Assembly (NCBI GenBank): GCA_023150895.1
Contig: JAKLJY010000043.1
Location: forward strand, 1-60,671
Direction: 5' to 3'
Length of the DNA: 60,671 nt
Source of the DNA: Myxococcota bacterium
GTDB lineage: Bacteria > Myxococcota_A > Bradymonadia > UBA7976 > UBA1532
Below are positions 40,382-48,645 of this stretch, piece after piece (positions within the stretch are counted from its first letter, which is position 1; the number at the start of each line of letters is the position of its first letter). The position numbers and the translations under genes were made by a program. The notes beneath the pieces are model-generated. The model had not been told where the DNA came from. It was given only the letters and a program-made list of their open reading frames with translations, and did no database searches.

Positions 40382-41454
40382 GGCGATGCGCTCGCCAATG
40401 GCCAGGTCGGGCGGGCGTTCAATGCCAGGTCGGCCCGTCGGCCGGCCGGTGGGCCTGCGAGGACCCGCGCCGCCGCGAAGTCGGCTGCGCCCGCGATCAT
40501 GGCGGCGTTGTCGGTGCAGTAGCGTGGAGGGGGGACGTGCAGCGTCACGCCCTCCGCGGCGAGGGCCGCGGCCATGGTCTCCCGCAGGCACCGGTTGGAG
40601 GCCACCCCGCCCGCGATCTGCACGTCGGCGACGCCCTGTTGGCGGGCAACGGCGCAGGTACGCTCGACGAGCTGGTCGACGGCGGCCTGCTGGAAGCTCG
40701 CCAGCAGGTTCGTCAGCGCCTGACCTTCCGGAAGGCGTCCGGTGTGCTGAATCACCGTCAAAACCGCCGTCTTCAGACCGCTGAAGCTGAAGTCGAACGG
40801 GGCGTCGTCCTTGAAACGGGGCAGGCTGAAGCGGTGGGCACGGGGATCACCCCCCAAGGCCCGCTGTTCGATGATGGGACCCCCCGGATATCCCAGACCG
40901 AGCATCCGGGAGACCTTGTCGAAGGCCTCGCCGGCGGCGTCGTCACGGGTCTGGGCCAGCAACCGGATGCGGGTCGACGCGTCGACCTCGGGGGCCTCGA
41001 CGCGATAGAGCGCCGTGTGTCCGCCGCTCACGCAGAGCGCGACGTGCGGGAAGGCCGGGCCCGCGGGTCTCGGTTCGTCGGGGCGATGCAGAAAGACCCC
41101 GTGCAGGTGCCCCGCGAGGTGGTGGACCGTGATCAACGGCTTGTCGTGTACGAATGCGAGGGCCTTGGCGACCTGCAGCCCGACGAGCAGGGCGCCGACC
41201 AGCCCCGGCCCCTGCGTCACCGCGAGGGCGTCGAGGTCACCGAGCGTGACCCCCGCCGCCGCGAGCGCGTCCCGGACGACGGGCACGGCGTCGACGACGT
41301 GGTTGCGGCTCGCGAGCTCCGGGACGACCCCACCGAACTTGCGATGGATCTCGATCTGCGTCGCGACGGCGCTCGAGAGCACCTCGTGGCCGTCCCGTAC
41401 GACGGCCGCGGCGGTCTCGTCGCAACTGCTCTCGATGGCGAGAAGGAGGGGCAA
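40378..41454 (-). CDS. tsaD: tRNA N6-threonylcarbamoyladenosine synthase subunit TsaD
   Basis: TsaD transfers the threonylcarbamoyl group to A37 of ANN-decoding tRNAs, with TsaB, TsaC and TsaE (not in the window). The 358-residue ASKHA-fold protein has LAIESSCDETAAA, the metal-binding HHLAGHLHG (H112, H116), KFGGVVPELASRNH and the late GGVASN motif. It starts with TTG 3 bp after the stop of the response-regulator gene. Confidence 0.96.
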   Translation of the reverse strand: MPLLLAIESSCDETAAAVVRDGHEVLSSAVATQIEIHRKFGGVVPELASRNHVVDAVPVVRDALAAAGVTLGDLDALAVTQGPGLVGALLVGLQVAKALAFVHDKPLITVHHLAGHLHGVFLHRPDEPRPAGPAFPHVALCVSGGHTALYRVEAPEVDASTRIRLLAQTRDDAAGEAFDKVSRMLGLGYPGGPIIEQRALGGDPRAHRFSLPRFKDDAPFDFSFSGLKTAVLTVIQHTGRLPEGQALTNLLASFQQAAVDQLVERTCAVARQQGVADVQIAGGVASNRCLRETMAAALAAEGVTLHVPPPRYCTDNAAMIAGAADFAAARVLAGPPAGRRADLALNARPTWPLASASP

Positions 41455-41457
41455 GGG

Positions 41458-43866
41458 CTACTGGATGTTCTCGATCACGCGCCGGACGTCCTCGGCGTAG
41501 CGGTCGGTCGGAGCGAGCTTGATGTACTCGGCATAGGCGGCCTTGGCGCCGGCGAGGTCGCCTTTGTCCTGTTTGACCGAGCCGATGATGAGCCAGGCGC
41601 GGGCATTGTTGGGGGCGATCGCAGCGCACTTCTCGGCCGCACGGAGGGCCTCGGCGCCGCGGTCGAGCTCCATGAGGGTCTGCGCGTAGGCCAGCAGGAC
41701 CGTGGCGTTGCCGTTGGCCAGGGCCAACGCGCGCTCGAGTTTTTCGACGGCCTCGCGGTACTTGCGCTTCTCGTGCAACGCGAGACCTTCGTCGAGCAAG
41801 CGTCGGAAGTCGGCCTGAGCGGCGGGGGCCGGCTCGGTGGGCGGGGTGTCGCCGGCGACCGACGGCGGCCCGGAGGGGGGGCTCGGGGCGGTGGCGCTGG
41901 CGCTCGGCGCGTGCCCGTCCGACGCGGGGGCGGGGGCGGGCGCCTCGGACGGCGGCGCTTCGCGGACGGCGGCGAAACTCGCGTCCAACGCGGGCGCGGA
42001 GGGGGCCGGCCCGCGGGTCTTCAACGCCTGTTCGTGCCAGTTCTGCTCGAGCACGCCCTGCTGCACGGGGACGGGCTCCACCGTGTCCCGCAGGCCCCAG
42101 AACAAGCCGCCACCGACGACGAGGATGCCGAGGAACGCCGCGGTCATCCAGGCGGCCTTGGAGAGCGGCTGGTCCTTGTGCTCCTCGAAGTGCAGATCGT
42201 GCGCGTCGTGGGCGTCCGGCACCGGGACCGTCGGGCCCTGGAAGAAGAGCTCTTCGCCTTCTGGCTGCGGCGGCGCCGGGGGTGGGGGGGGCGGTGGCGG
42301 CGGCTCGGGTTCGCCGAGGGCCTCGAGGGGCAGGGCGCCCGGCCCCGCGTCGTCCTCGATGGGCGGAAACGCGTCGGGAGGCAGCTCGTCGAGCTTCAGG
42401 GACAGGGCGCGTCGGACGTGCTCGCTGTCCTCGGTATGGGCCATGTCCGGCGGCAGCGTCGCCGGCGGCAGGGGCGCCCGGATCTCGGGGTTTTCGTCGG
42501 CACTCTCGAGCCGCATCAGCTCCGGCGCCGGGGCCGGCGGTGCCTCCGTCGGCGTGCGGGGCGGCGGGGGCTCGGCGGTCGGCAGACCCGACGTCGGGTC
42601 GATGGCCGGCATCGACGCCACGGAACTCAGCAGCTCGTCCACGAGGCCGGACGGTTGGGCGGGCAGAAGCCCGTCCGGGCTCCCCGGCCAGCCGGCGTCG
42701 GGCAGAGGGCTCGGCTCGACGGTGCGCGGGGGAGAAGAGAACCGCGGGGGGGGCTGCGTCGGCGTCGCCGGGAGGATGTCGTGCTCGCGGCTGCTCGGTC
42801 CGTCCGCCATGACGTCCGAAAGCCAGTCCTCGAGACGCGCGCCGGACGGCGCTTCCGGCGCGCCGCGCACCGCCGAGGCTTCGCCCGGGAGACGGCCGGA
42901 GGCGGTGGACTTGTCCGGCGTCCGACCCTGCCCGACCTCGTAGATGACGCCCTCGAAGTAGAGGCGCGAGATCGCCGCGAGCGCTTCGAGGTCACCCATC
43001 TGGGCGTCGTCGATCGCCTGCAAGGCCGTCCGGTGCCCGTCGAAAAGGCGCAGCAGCGCGTTGACCTCGTCGGGCAGCTCGGCGAGCCGCTCGGCGAGCT
43101 CGGAGTAATCGACCTGGTAGATGGTGTGGATCGACGGGAGCTGCTCCTGCAGACGACCCCATTCGTCCACGCGGCGCATGCCCTCCATCAGGAGACCCTG
43201 CGTCGTCGTCTGGATGCGGCGGGCGCGTTCGATCGGCTTGAAGTCGATCTCGAAGTTGCCCTCTTCCCAGGTGAGCAGGCGGTAGACGGCGTCTTCACCG
43301 CGCAGCTTGCCCGTCTCGGCGTCGACGACCTGCCCGTCGGCGAAGTACAGGCGCGCCTGGTGGTGCGGGCGATCGACCGTCAGCAAGCCGCTCTTTCGAC
43401 CGAGCTCGATGGTCTGCAGCAGATCGACCATGCCCATGTCCTCGAGCGAACCGAAGAAGCGCCGCTTGTCCTTGCGCTCGAGCTGCGTGCGCTCGCGCTT
43501 CTGCAGCGCGATGGAGACCCGGGTGATGATCTCTTTGATGTAGATGGGCTTGGTGAGGTAGTCGTCCGCGCCGAGCTCGAGTCCCCGGATCTTGTCCTCG
43601 ATGGCCGTCTGGTCCGTCAGGAAGATGAACGGGATGTCGCGGTACCGTTCGTCGGATTTGACCCGACGGCAGAGTTCGTAGCCGTCCATCACCGGCATGT
43701 GCGTGTCGGCGAGGATGAGGGCGGGGCGGGCGAGGTCGAGCTTGCCGAGGGCCTCCTGGCCGTTGGCCGCCGTCGTCACGCTGTGACCGGCGTTGCGCAG
43801 AGAGACCTCCATCACGCGGAGGCCCTTCGCGTCGTCATCGACCAGGAGCAGGTTCTGTTTCACCAT
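41458..43866 (-). CDS. Response regulator with DUF4388-like, transmembrane and TPR regions
   Basis: The 802-residue protein begins with a receiver domain with all key residues (D10, D11, phospho-acceptor D54, T84, K106). A DUF4388-like domain (about 145-300; SLEDMGMVDLLQTIELGRKS) follows, then a Pro-rich acidic linker of about 250 residues, one transmembrane helix (about 572-592, MTAAFLGILVVGGGLFWGL) and three TPR repeats in the last 120 residues. Proteins with receiver plus DUF4388 (PatA-like) are frequent in Myxococcota. Topology predicts a cytoplasmic receiver and an external TPR tail. The signal and partner are unknown. Confidence 0.85.
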   Translation of the reverse strand: MVKQNLLLVDDDAKGLRVMEVSLRNAGHSVTTAANGQEALGKLDLARPALILADTHMPVMDGYELCRRVKSDERYRDIPFIFLTDQTAIEDKIRGLELGADDYLTKPIYIKEIITRVSIALQKRERTQLERKDKRRFFGSLEDMGMVDLLQTIELGRKSGLLTVDRPHHQARLYFADGQVVDAETGKLRGEDAVYRLLTWEEGNFEIDFKPIERARRIQTTTQGLLMEGMRRVDEWGRLQEQLPSIHTIYQVDYSELAERLAELPDEVNALLRLFDGHRTALQAIDDAQMGDLEALAAISRLYFEGVIYEVGQGRTPDKSTASGRLPGEASAVRGAPEAPSGARLEDWLSDVMADGPSSREHDILPATPTQPPPRFSSPPRTVEPSPLPDAGWPGSPDGLLPAQPSGLVDELLSSVASMPAIDPTSGLPTAEPPPPRTPTEAPPAPAPELMRLESADENPEIRAPLPPATLPPDMAHTEDSEHVRRALSLKLDELPPDAFPPIEDDAGPGALPLEALGEPEPPPPPPPPPAPPQPEGEELFFQGPTVPVPDAHDAHDLHFEEHKDQPLSKAAWMTAAFLGILVVGGGLFWGLRDTVEPVPVQQGVLEQNWHEQALKTRGPAPSAPALDASFAAVREAPPSEAPAPAPASDGHAPSASATAPSPPSGPPSVAGDTPPTEPAPAAQADFRRLLDEGLALHEKRKYREAVEKLERALALANGNATVLLAYAQTLMELDRGAEALRAAEKCAAIAPNNARAWLIIGSVKQDKGDLAGAKAAYAEYIKLAPTDRYAEDVRRVIENIQ

Positions 43867-44014
43867 CGACCCGGTACTGTCGTCCGACCGTGCACCAATG
43901 TAAAGTTGGGCTCACTCGAAGGTACGTCGGCTTCGACCCCGATGCAGGGGCAACCGATTGCACGGCACGTCGGGTCGCAGCGGGTCGGCGGACGATTTCG
44001 GCGGTCCCTCTCAA

Positions 44015-45112
44015 TCAACGCGGGCGCAGCCGGCCCGCGGCCTCGGTGAGCATCCGGGCGAGGCCTCGGACGGGCAGCGTCTGGACCTTGGGGCCGGTGT
44101 AGAGCTCGCTGACGCGGTGGTCGAGGACGGTGCTCGCCCAGATGAAGACGACGTCCGCGCCGGCGACGTCCTGCTGGGCCCGGGCCTTGTCGCGGCTGTG
44201 GGCGTCGCCGCGAATGACGCGGAGGCGCACGCCGAGCGTGGGCTCGAGCTTCTGCAGCATGTCGTGGTACGCCGGAGAGCCGCCGACGACGAGCACCCGT
44301 CCGATCCGGGCCCCGCGGCAGGCCTCGGCAAAACGCGCGGCGGCCGCCTGGACCGACGAACCGCCGCAGACGTCGCACTCGACGGGGGCCACGGGGACGA
44401 TCGTGCGGGTGCCGTGTCCGCGGGTCGAGGTGCAGCCGCCGCACAGCCAGGCCACGCGGTCGTCGAGATAGTGGGCGAGCTCGGAGGTGGGCACGACGCG
44501 CAGGCGGCGCAGAAGGTCGCCGAGCCGGCCGTGCTCGGCCAGGGTTTCGACCAGGGCTGCGAAGTCGATGGCCGGGTCGTGCAGACCCGCGCGGGTGAGG
44601 AGCTCATCGAGCGCCTCCGGCTCGGGCCGGGCCGCGGCGGCCTCCTCGAGCAGGGTCTGCGCCGCCGTCAGCTCGGCGGTCGTCTCCGCGAGCCGGGCCT
44701 CGGCGCGGTCCGCGCGACGGGTTGCGGTGGTGGTCTCCTGGCGGGCGAGGGCGAGGTCGGCGGCCGCCCGGGACGCGGCGGCGTGTGCCTCTTCGGCGGC
44801 CTGACGGGACGCCCGGAGCGCTTCGCCCCGGTTCAGGCGCGCTTCGGCGGCAAAGGCCCGCGTTTCGGCGGCCTCGGCCCGGAGCTTTGTGGCGGCCAGC
44901 TCGGCCTCGAGGCGCCGGATCTCGTCGCGCGCGCCGACGAGCAGCGCGGTCTGGGTCGCGTTCGGTGGGGGGGCCTCCGGGCTCGACTCGGGCGGGGCCT
45001 CCGGGCGTCCGGTCTTCGCCCGCGCACCCCCGGCCCGCTCGGCGAGCGGGGTGACGCCCTGGCGGGCCATGTAGTGGGCGAAGTCGACGTCCGACTCGGG
45101 CTTGCGTGCCAT
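44015..45112 (-). CDS. Coiled-coil protein with C-terminal DUF2325-like domain
   Basis: The 365-residue protein has three parts. The first 25 residues (ESDVDFAHYMARQGVTPLAE) resemble the N-terminal motif of Smr-type proteins. A coiled coil, rich in Ala, Glu and Arg, follows (about 60-190). The last 90 residues (VLVVGGSPAYHDMLQKLEP, then DVVFIWASTVLDHRVSELY) fit DUF2325, a Rossmann-like domain of unknown function. Between them is a cysteine pair set (CGGC, CDVC). The ATG shares bases with the stop of the flavin-fold gene upstream, so they form one unit. I do not assign a function. Confidence 0.75.
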   Translation of the reverse strand: MARKPESDVDFAHYMARQGVTPLAERAGGARAKTGRPEAPPESSPEAPPPNATQTALLVGARDEIRRLEAELAATKLRAEAAETRAFAAEARLNRGEALRASRQAAEEAHAAASRAAADLALARQETTTATRRADRAEARLAETTAELTAAQTLLEEAAAARPEPEALDELLTRAGLHDPAIDFAALVETLAEHGRLGDLLRRLRVVPTSELAHYLDDRVAWLCGGCTSTRGHGTRTIVPVAPVECDVCGGSSVQAAAARFAEACRGARIGRVLVVGGSPAYHDMLQKLEPTLGVRLRVIRGDAHSRDKARAQQDVAGADVVFIWASTVLDHRVSELYTGPKVQTLPVRGLARMLTEAAGRLRPR

Positions 45113-45570
45113 CAGGTGACCACGTCCCGGGTGGCACCGCCGGCGCCGCTCGCGGCGAACTCGAAGACCACCTCGGTCGGCGGGGCGCTCCGGAAGTCGG
45201 TGTAGCGCGCCCAGACGGGCCGCACGCGGAAATAGGTCAGCGAGGGCCAGGCCAGCCGGGTGGGGCCGTCGGGAAACCGCGCGAAGTAGACCGCCTGCAG
45301 GGCCGCGAGCGCGTCGCCCTCGGGCTCGTCGGCGATGCCTTCGAGCTGCACCGTCTGGGCCTCATCCCAGCCGAAGACCAGGGCAATCCGCGGATTCTGT
45401 CGAAGATTCGTGGCCTTGCGGGTATCGCCCAGGGTGTCGAAGACGATCTCGACGTCGTCGGTGACGGCGACGCCAATCACGGCGGCCTGCGGACCGCCGC
45501 TCGGGTGGACGCTGGCCTCGACGGCCCAGGGTTGTGCGCGGAGGAACTTCAGAAGCTCGGTACGTGTCAT
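45112..45570 (-). CDS. Pyridoxamine 5'-phosphate oxidase-fold protein
   Basis: The 152-residue protein has the split-barrel fold typical of flavin-dependent pyridoxamine phosphate oxidases and related heme or F420 binders: MTRTELLKFLRAQPWAVEAS, then HPSGGPQAAVIGVAV, RKATNLRQNPRIALVFGWD and a Phe/Trp-rich C-terminal end. It is too short to be PdxH, so a general FMN-binding stress protein is more likely. The candidate -10 TATGAT lies 9 bases from the ATG, which would make the mRNA leaderless. It overlaps the DUF2325-like gene by a TGATG junction. Confidence 0.8.
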   Translation of the reverse strand: MTRTELLKFLRAQPWAVEASVHPSGGPQAAVIGVAVTDDVEIVFDTLGDTRKATNLRQNPRIALVFGWDEAQTVQLEGIADEPEGDALAALQAVYFARFPDGPTRLAWPSLTYFRVRPVWARYTDFRSAPPTEVVFEFAASGAGGATRDVVT

Positions 45571-45579
45571 GGGAAACCC

Positions 45580-45609
45580 ATCATAACGCACCCGCAGGCC
45601 GCTTGTCCG
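45580..45609 (-). promoter_or_regulatory. Candidate leaderless promoter of the flavin-fold gene
   Basis: On the minus strand, CGGACA (45609-45604) and TATGAT (45585-45580) are 18 bp apart. Transcription would start at or within a few bases of the ATG at 45570, leaving no room for a ribosome-binding site. It lies in the 108-bp divergent gap with tryptophanase. Confidence 0.4.
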
Positions 45610-45678
45610 GGCTTGACCGTCGTCACCCCTCGTGCGCTCTCGTTTGCCCCGGCGACGCGCCCCGCCGATGCTGCGCGC

Positions 45679-47058
45679 ATGCAGCACTTCAAGACCATCA
45701 TCGAGCCGTTCCGGATCCACGCCGTCGAGCCCATCACCATGACGACGCGCGAGGCCCGGGTCCGCGCCCTGGAGGACGCCGGGTACAACCTCTTCGGCCT
45801 GCCCGCGGAGGACGTCATCATCGACCTCCTGACGGACTCGGGCACCGGCGCCATGAGCCGGGACCAATGGGCGGCCATCCAGCACGGGGACGAGAGCTAC
45901 GCCGGTTCGCCGTCGTTTACGCTCTTCCGGAAGGCCGTCCAGGACCTCTTCCATTTCAAACACGTCATCCCCACCCATCAGGGGCGGGCGGCGGAGAAGA
46001 TTCTGTTCGCGACCGTCGCCGGGCCCGGCAAGGTCATTCCCAACAACACGCACTTCGACACGACGCGGGCCAACGTCGAGTTCACGGGGGCGACGGCCGT
46101 CGACGTCGTCATTCCCGAAGGGCGCATCCCGTCCAACCTGCACCCCTTCAAGGGCAACGTGGACCTCGCGGCCCTCGAGCGGGTCATCACCGAAGCCGGA
46201 CCGGAGAACGTGCCGCTGGTCATGGTCACGGTGACCAACAACAGCGGCGGCGGGCAGCCGGTGAGCCTGGAGAACCTGCGCGCGGTGCGGGCCGTCTGCG
46301 ACCGCTTCGGCCTGCCCCTCTACCTGGACGCGTGCCGCTTTGCCGAGAACGCGTGGTTCATCCACGAGCGCGAGCCCGGTCAGGCGGGGCGTCCGGTGCG
46401 GGAGATCGTGCGCGAGATGGCGTCGCTGGCCGACGGCATGACCATGAGCGCCAAGAAGGACGGCCTCGCCAACATCGGCGGCTGGCTGGCCATGCACGAC
46501 GACGCCGTGGCGGCCCGTTGTCGCAACCTGCTGATTCTGACCGAGGGCTTCCCGACCTACGGCGGTCTGGCCGGGCGCGATCTGGAGGCCATCGCGCAGG
46601 GCCTCGTCGAGGTCGTCGACCCGGACTACCTGCGCTATCGCATCCGCTCGACGGCCTACCTCGGCGACGCGCTGGTACGGGCGGGCATCCCGGTGGTGCG
46701 GCCCATCGGCGGGCACGCGGTCTACATCGACGCCCGGGCATTGCTGGCGCACATCCCGCCCTTGCAGTACCCCGGGCAGGCCCTGGCGACGGCGCTCTAC
46801 GTCGAGGGCGGCATCCGCGGCTGCGAGATCGGGACGCTGATGTTCGGGCGGCACCCGGATGGCACCGAGACCCCGGCGGCGATGGATCTCGTTCGGCTGG
46901 CCATCCCGCGGCGGACGTACACGCAGAGCCACATGGACTACGTCATCGAGGTCGTGACGTACGTGGCGTCCCAGGCGGCGGCGCTGCGCGGCTTCGAGAT
47001 TCTCGACGAGCCGCCGCAGCTTCGGCACTTCACGGTGCGGCTGCGGCCGCTGGCCTGA
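45679..47058 (+). CDS. tnaA: Tryptophanase
   Basis: The 459-residue PLP enzyme aligns throughout with tryptophanase and tyrosine phenol-lyase: IIDLLTDSGTGAMS, IPTHQGRAAEKIL, TNNSGGGQPVSLENLRAV, DACRFAENAWFI, the PLP lysine in SAKKDG (K260), and EGFPTYGGLAGRDLEA. Where tyrosine phenol-lyase has the substrate arginine in MERG, this protein has CEIG, as in tryptophanase, and it keeps HFDTT rather than YFTTT. It should therefore cleave tryptophan to indole, pyruvate and ammonia. No TnaC-like leader peptide or tnaB transporter is nearby, and the upstream gap is only 108 bp. The ATG has a weak binding site. Confidence 0.93.
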   Translation: MQHFKTIIEPFRIHAVEPITMTTREARVRALEDAGYNLFGLPAEDVIIDLLTDSGTGAMSRDQWAAIQHGDESYAGSPSFTLFRKAVQDLFHFKHVIPTHQGRAAEKILFATVAGPGKVIPNNTHFDTTRANVEFTGATAVDVVIPEGRIPSNLHPFKGNVDLAALERVITEAGPENVPLVMVTVTNNSGGGQPVSLENLRAVRAVCDRFGLPLYLDACRFAENAWFIHEREPGQAGRPVREIVREMASLADGMTMSAKKDGLANIGGWLAMHDDAVAARCRNLLILTEGFPTYGGLAGRDLEAIAQGLVEVVDPDYLRYRIRSTAYLGDALVRAGIPVVRPIGGHAVYIDARALLAHIPPLQYPGQALATALYVEGGIRGCEIGTLMFGRHPDGTETPAAMDLVRLAIPRRTYTQSHMDYVIEVVTYVASQAAALRGFEILDEPPQLRHFTVRLRPLA

Positions 47059-47073
47059 GGGGGGCGAGCGCGT

Positions 47074-47964
47074 TCAGGCCCGGACGCGCCCCTCGGCCTC
47101 GGCGAGCAGGGCGCTGGCGTCCGGCCCGACCTTGCTCGTCAGCGTGCAGTCGCGGATCTCCGCCGAGCGGTTCATGAAGTGCTGCGCCCCCTGGCTGTCG
47201 TCCGGGCTGGTCACGACCGAGAAGTGCTCGGTGAACCCGGGGAGCACGTAGTTGCCGCCGTCCGTCGGTTCGAGCCCGTCCGCGAGGAGCTTGAGGACGC
47301 CCTCGACGATCATCGCGGCACCGCGCAGCGCCCGGGCGTCCGGCCGGATGTGGCGCACCTCGAGCTCCGGGCGGCCGAGTTTGATCGCCCCGCGGGAGTG
47401 CAGCCGCAGGCCCGGGGCGTACTGCGGGTCGTTGGCCGCCGTGGTCGAGAGGTGATCTCGAACCCGGAACCCCGGGTGCGTGGCCGCCTCCTGCACCGCG
47501 TCCGGCGTGGCCCACTTCACGGCGTAGACGTCGAGCGTCGCGACGACCTCCGCGCTCTGGGCCCGGGCGAGGATCTGGGCAAAGTCGCGCAGGTAGCCGA
47601 GATCGCGGGGATCGGCCACCTCGGCCTGCAAGACGAGCGCGGCCTCGGCGTGCCGGACGCTCTCCGCGCGGGCGGCGTCGAGTCCGTCGTCGAGCGCCTT
47701 GCCGAACGCGCCGCGCGTCCAGTGGTCGATGACCGCGCCGTGCTGCGCGCGCGTGATGAGGCGGGGGTGCAACGCAGCCGTCAGCGGCGAGTCCTTCAGC
47801 GTCCGGTCGATGCGCAGGTTCGCGCCCTCGGGGAAGGCCCCGAAGACGACGCTCATCAACCGTGCGACGGCGCCCGTGGCCCGCCAGGACCCCCGATCCC
47901 AGGCGACGGGCGTCGGGACCATGCCCAACGGCGCGGCCTCGGCCCACTTGGAGTGCGTACTCAT
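47074..47964 (-). CDS. Hypothetical protein, DUF4261-like possibility
   Basis: I do not firmly recognise this 296-residue soluble protein. It starts MSTHSKWAEAAPLGMVPTPV and has a helical middle part (AVIDHWTRGAFGKALDDGLDAAR, AAMIVEGVLKLLADG) with a beta-rich C-terminus (GGNYVLPGFTEHFSVVTS). A conserved-looking YAVKWATPDAVQEAA segment suggests a real gene. It converges on tnaA with 15 bp between stops and diverges from rfbC. A large frame extends upstream to 48825 but runs through rfbC and is rejected. Confidence 0.65.
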   Translation of the reverse strand: MSTHSKWAEAAPLGMVPTPVAWDRGSWRATGAVARLMSVVFGAFPEGANLRIDRTLKDSPLTAALHPRLITRAQHGAVIDHWTRGAFGKALDDGLDAARAESVRHAEAALVLQAEVADPRDLGYLRDFAQILARAQSAEVVATLDVYAVKWATPDAVQEAATHPGFRVRDHLSTTAANDPQYAPGLRLHSRGAIKLGRPELEVRHIRPDARALRGAAMIVEGVLKLLADGLEPTDGGNYVLPGFTEHFSVVTSPDDSQGAQHFMNRSAEIRDCTLTSKVGPDASALLAEAEGRVRA

Positions 47965-48068
47965 CTGGATTTTGGTCCCTCCCTCAAGGGAAGGCGACTT
48001 TGACCCGAACCGCGGCGTGGGGGCAAGCGGCGCCGCCCGGCCTGCGCGTTGACGGGTGCGGCCGCGAT

Positions 48069-48083
48069 GGGCGAGTCTCGCCC
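48069..48083. repeat. Hairpin abutting the rfbC start codon
   Basis: GGGCGAG-T-CTCGCCC is a perfect 7-bp inverted repeat ending two bases before the rfbC ATG, in the place where a ribosome-binding site would normally be. No clear binding site is seen between them. Confidence 0.55.
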
Positions 48084-48084
48084 C

Positions 48085-48645
48085 ATGAACATCGTCCCCA
48101 CCGCGCTGCCCGGGTGTTTCGTGCTCGAACCCCGCGTCTTCCGGGACGATCGCGGCTCGTTCTGCGAGACGTGGCAGCGGGCGCGATACGCCGAGGCCGG
48201 GCTGCCCGTGGACTGGGCGCAGGACAACCTCTCGCGGACCCATCGCGGGGTCCTGCGGGGCCTGCACTATCAGTTGCCGCCCCAGGGCAAGCTGATCACG
48301 GTCGTCGACGGCGAGATCTACGACGTCGCGGTGGACGTGCGCCGGGGGTCGCCGACTTTCGGGCAGAGCGTCGGCGTGGTCCTCGATGCGCGCAGCGAAC
48401 GCACGCAGTTCTACGTCCCGCCGGGCTTCGCGCACGGGTTCTGCGTGCTCTCCGAGACCGCGCTCGTGGCGTACAAGTGCACCGTGCCCTACCACCCCGC
48501 GGGGGAGGTCTGCGTGCGGTGGGACGACCCCGCGCTCGGCCTCGCGTGGCCGGTGGACGCGCCGCGGCTTTCCGCGAAGGACGCCGCCGGTCTGTCCCTG
48601 GCGGACGTGCCGGTGGAGCGCCTCCCGGTCTTCGATGGGATCTGA
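48085..48645 (+). CDS. rfbC: dTDP-4-dehydrorhamnose 3,5-epimerase
   Basis: RfbC (RmlC) epimerises dTDP-4-dehydro-6-deoxyglucose at C3 and C5, the third step of dTDP-L-rhamnose synthesis. The 186-residue cupin-fold protein has LRGLHYQLPPQGK with the catalytic His, VDVRRGSPTFG and FYVPPGFAHGFCVLSE. Length fits. ATG 48085 is the best start by homology, although upstream ATG 48067 is possible. Its 3' end overlaps rfbD by 11 bp. Confidence 0.95.
   Translation: MNIVPTALPGCFVLEPRVFRDDRGSFCETWQRARYAEAGLPVDWAQDNLSRTHRGVLRGLHYQLPPQGKLITVVDGEIYDVAVDVRRGSPTFGQSVGVVLDARSERTQFYVPPGFAHGFCVLSETALVAYKCTVPYHPAGEVCVRWDDPALGLAWPVDAPRLSAKDAAGLSLADVPVERLPVFDGI

Noticed and set aside
40234-44049. 1271-residue open frame on the plus strand
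   Set aside because: It runs antisense to rsmA, tsaD and the response-regulator gene and is a high-GC artefact.
45679-47058. Tyrosine phenol-lyase
   Set aside because: The substrate-pocket residues match tryptophanase at the two discriminating positions that I can compare.
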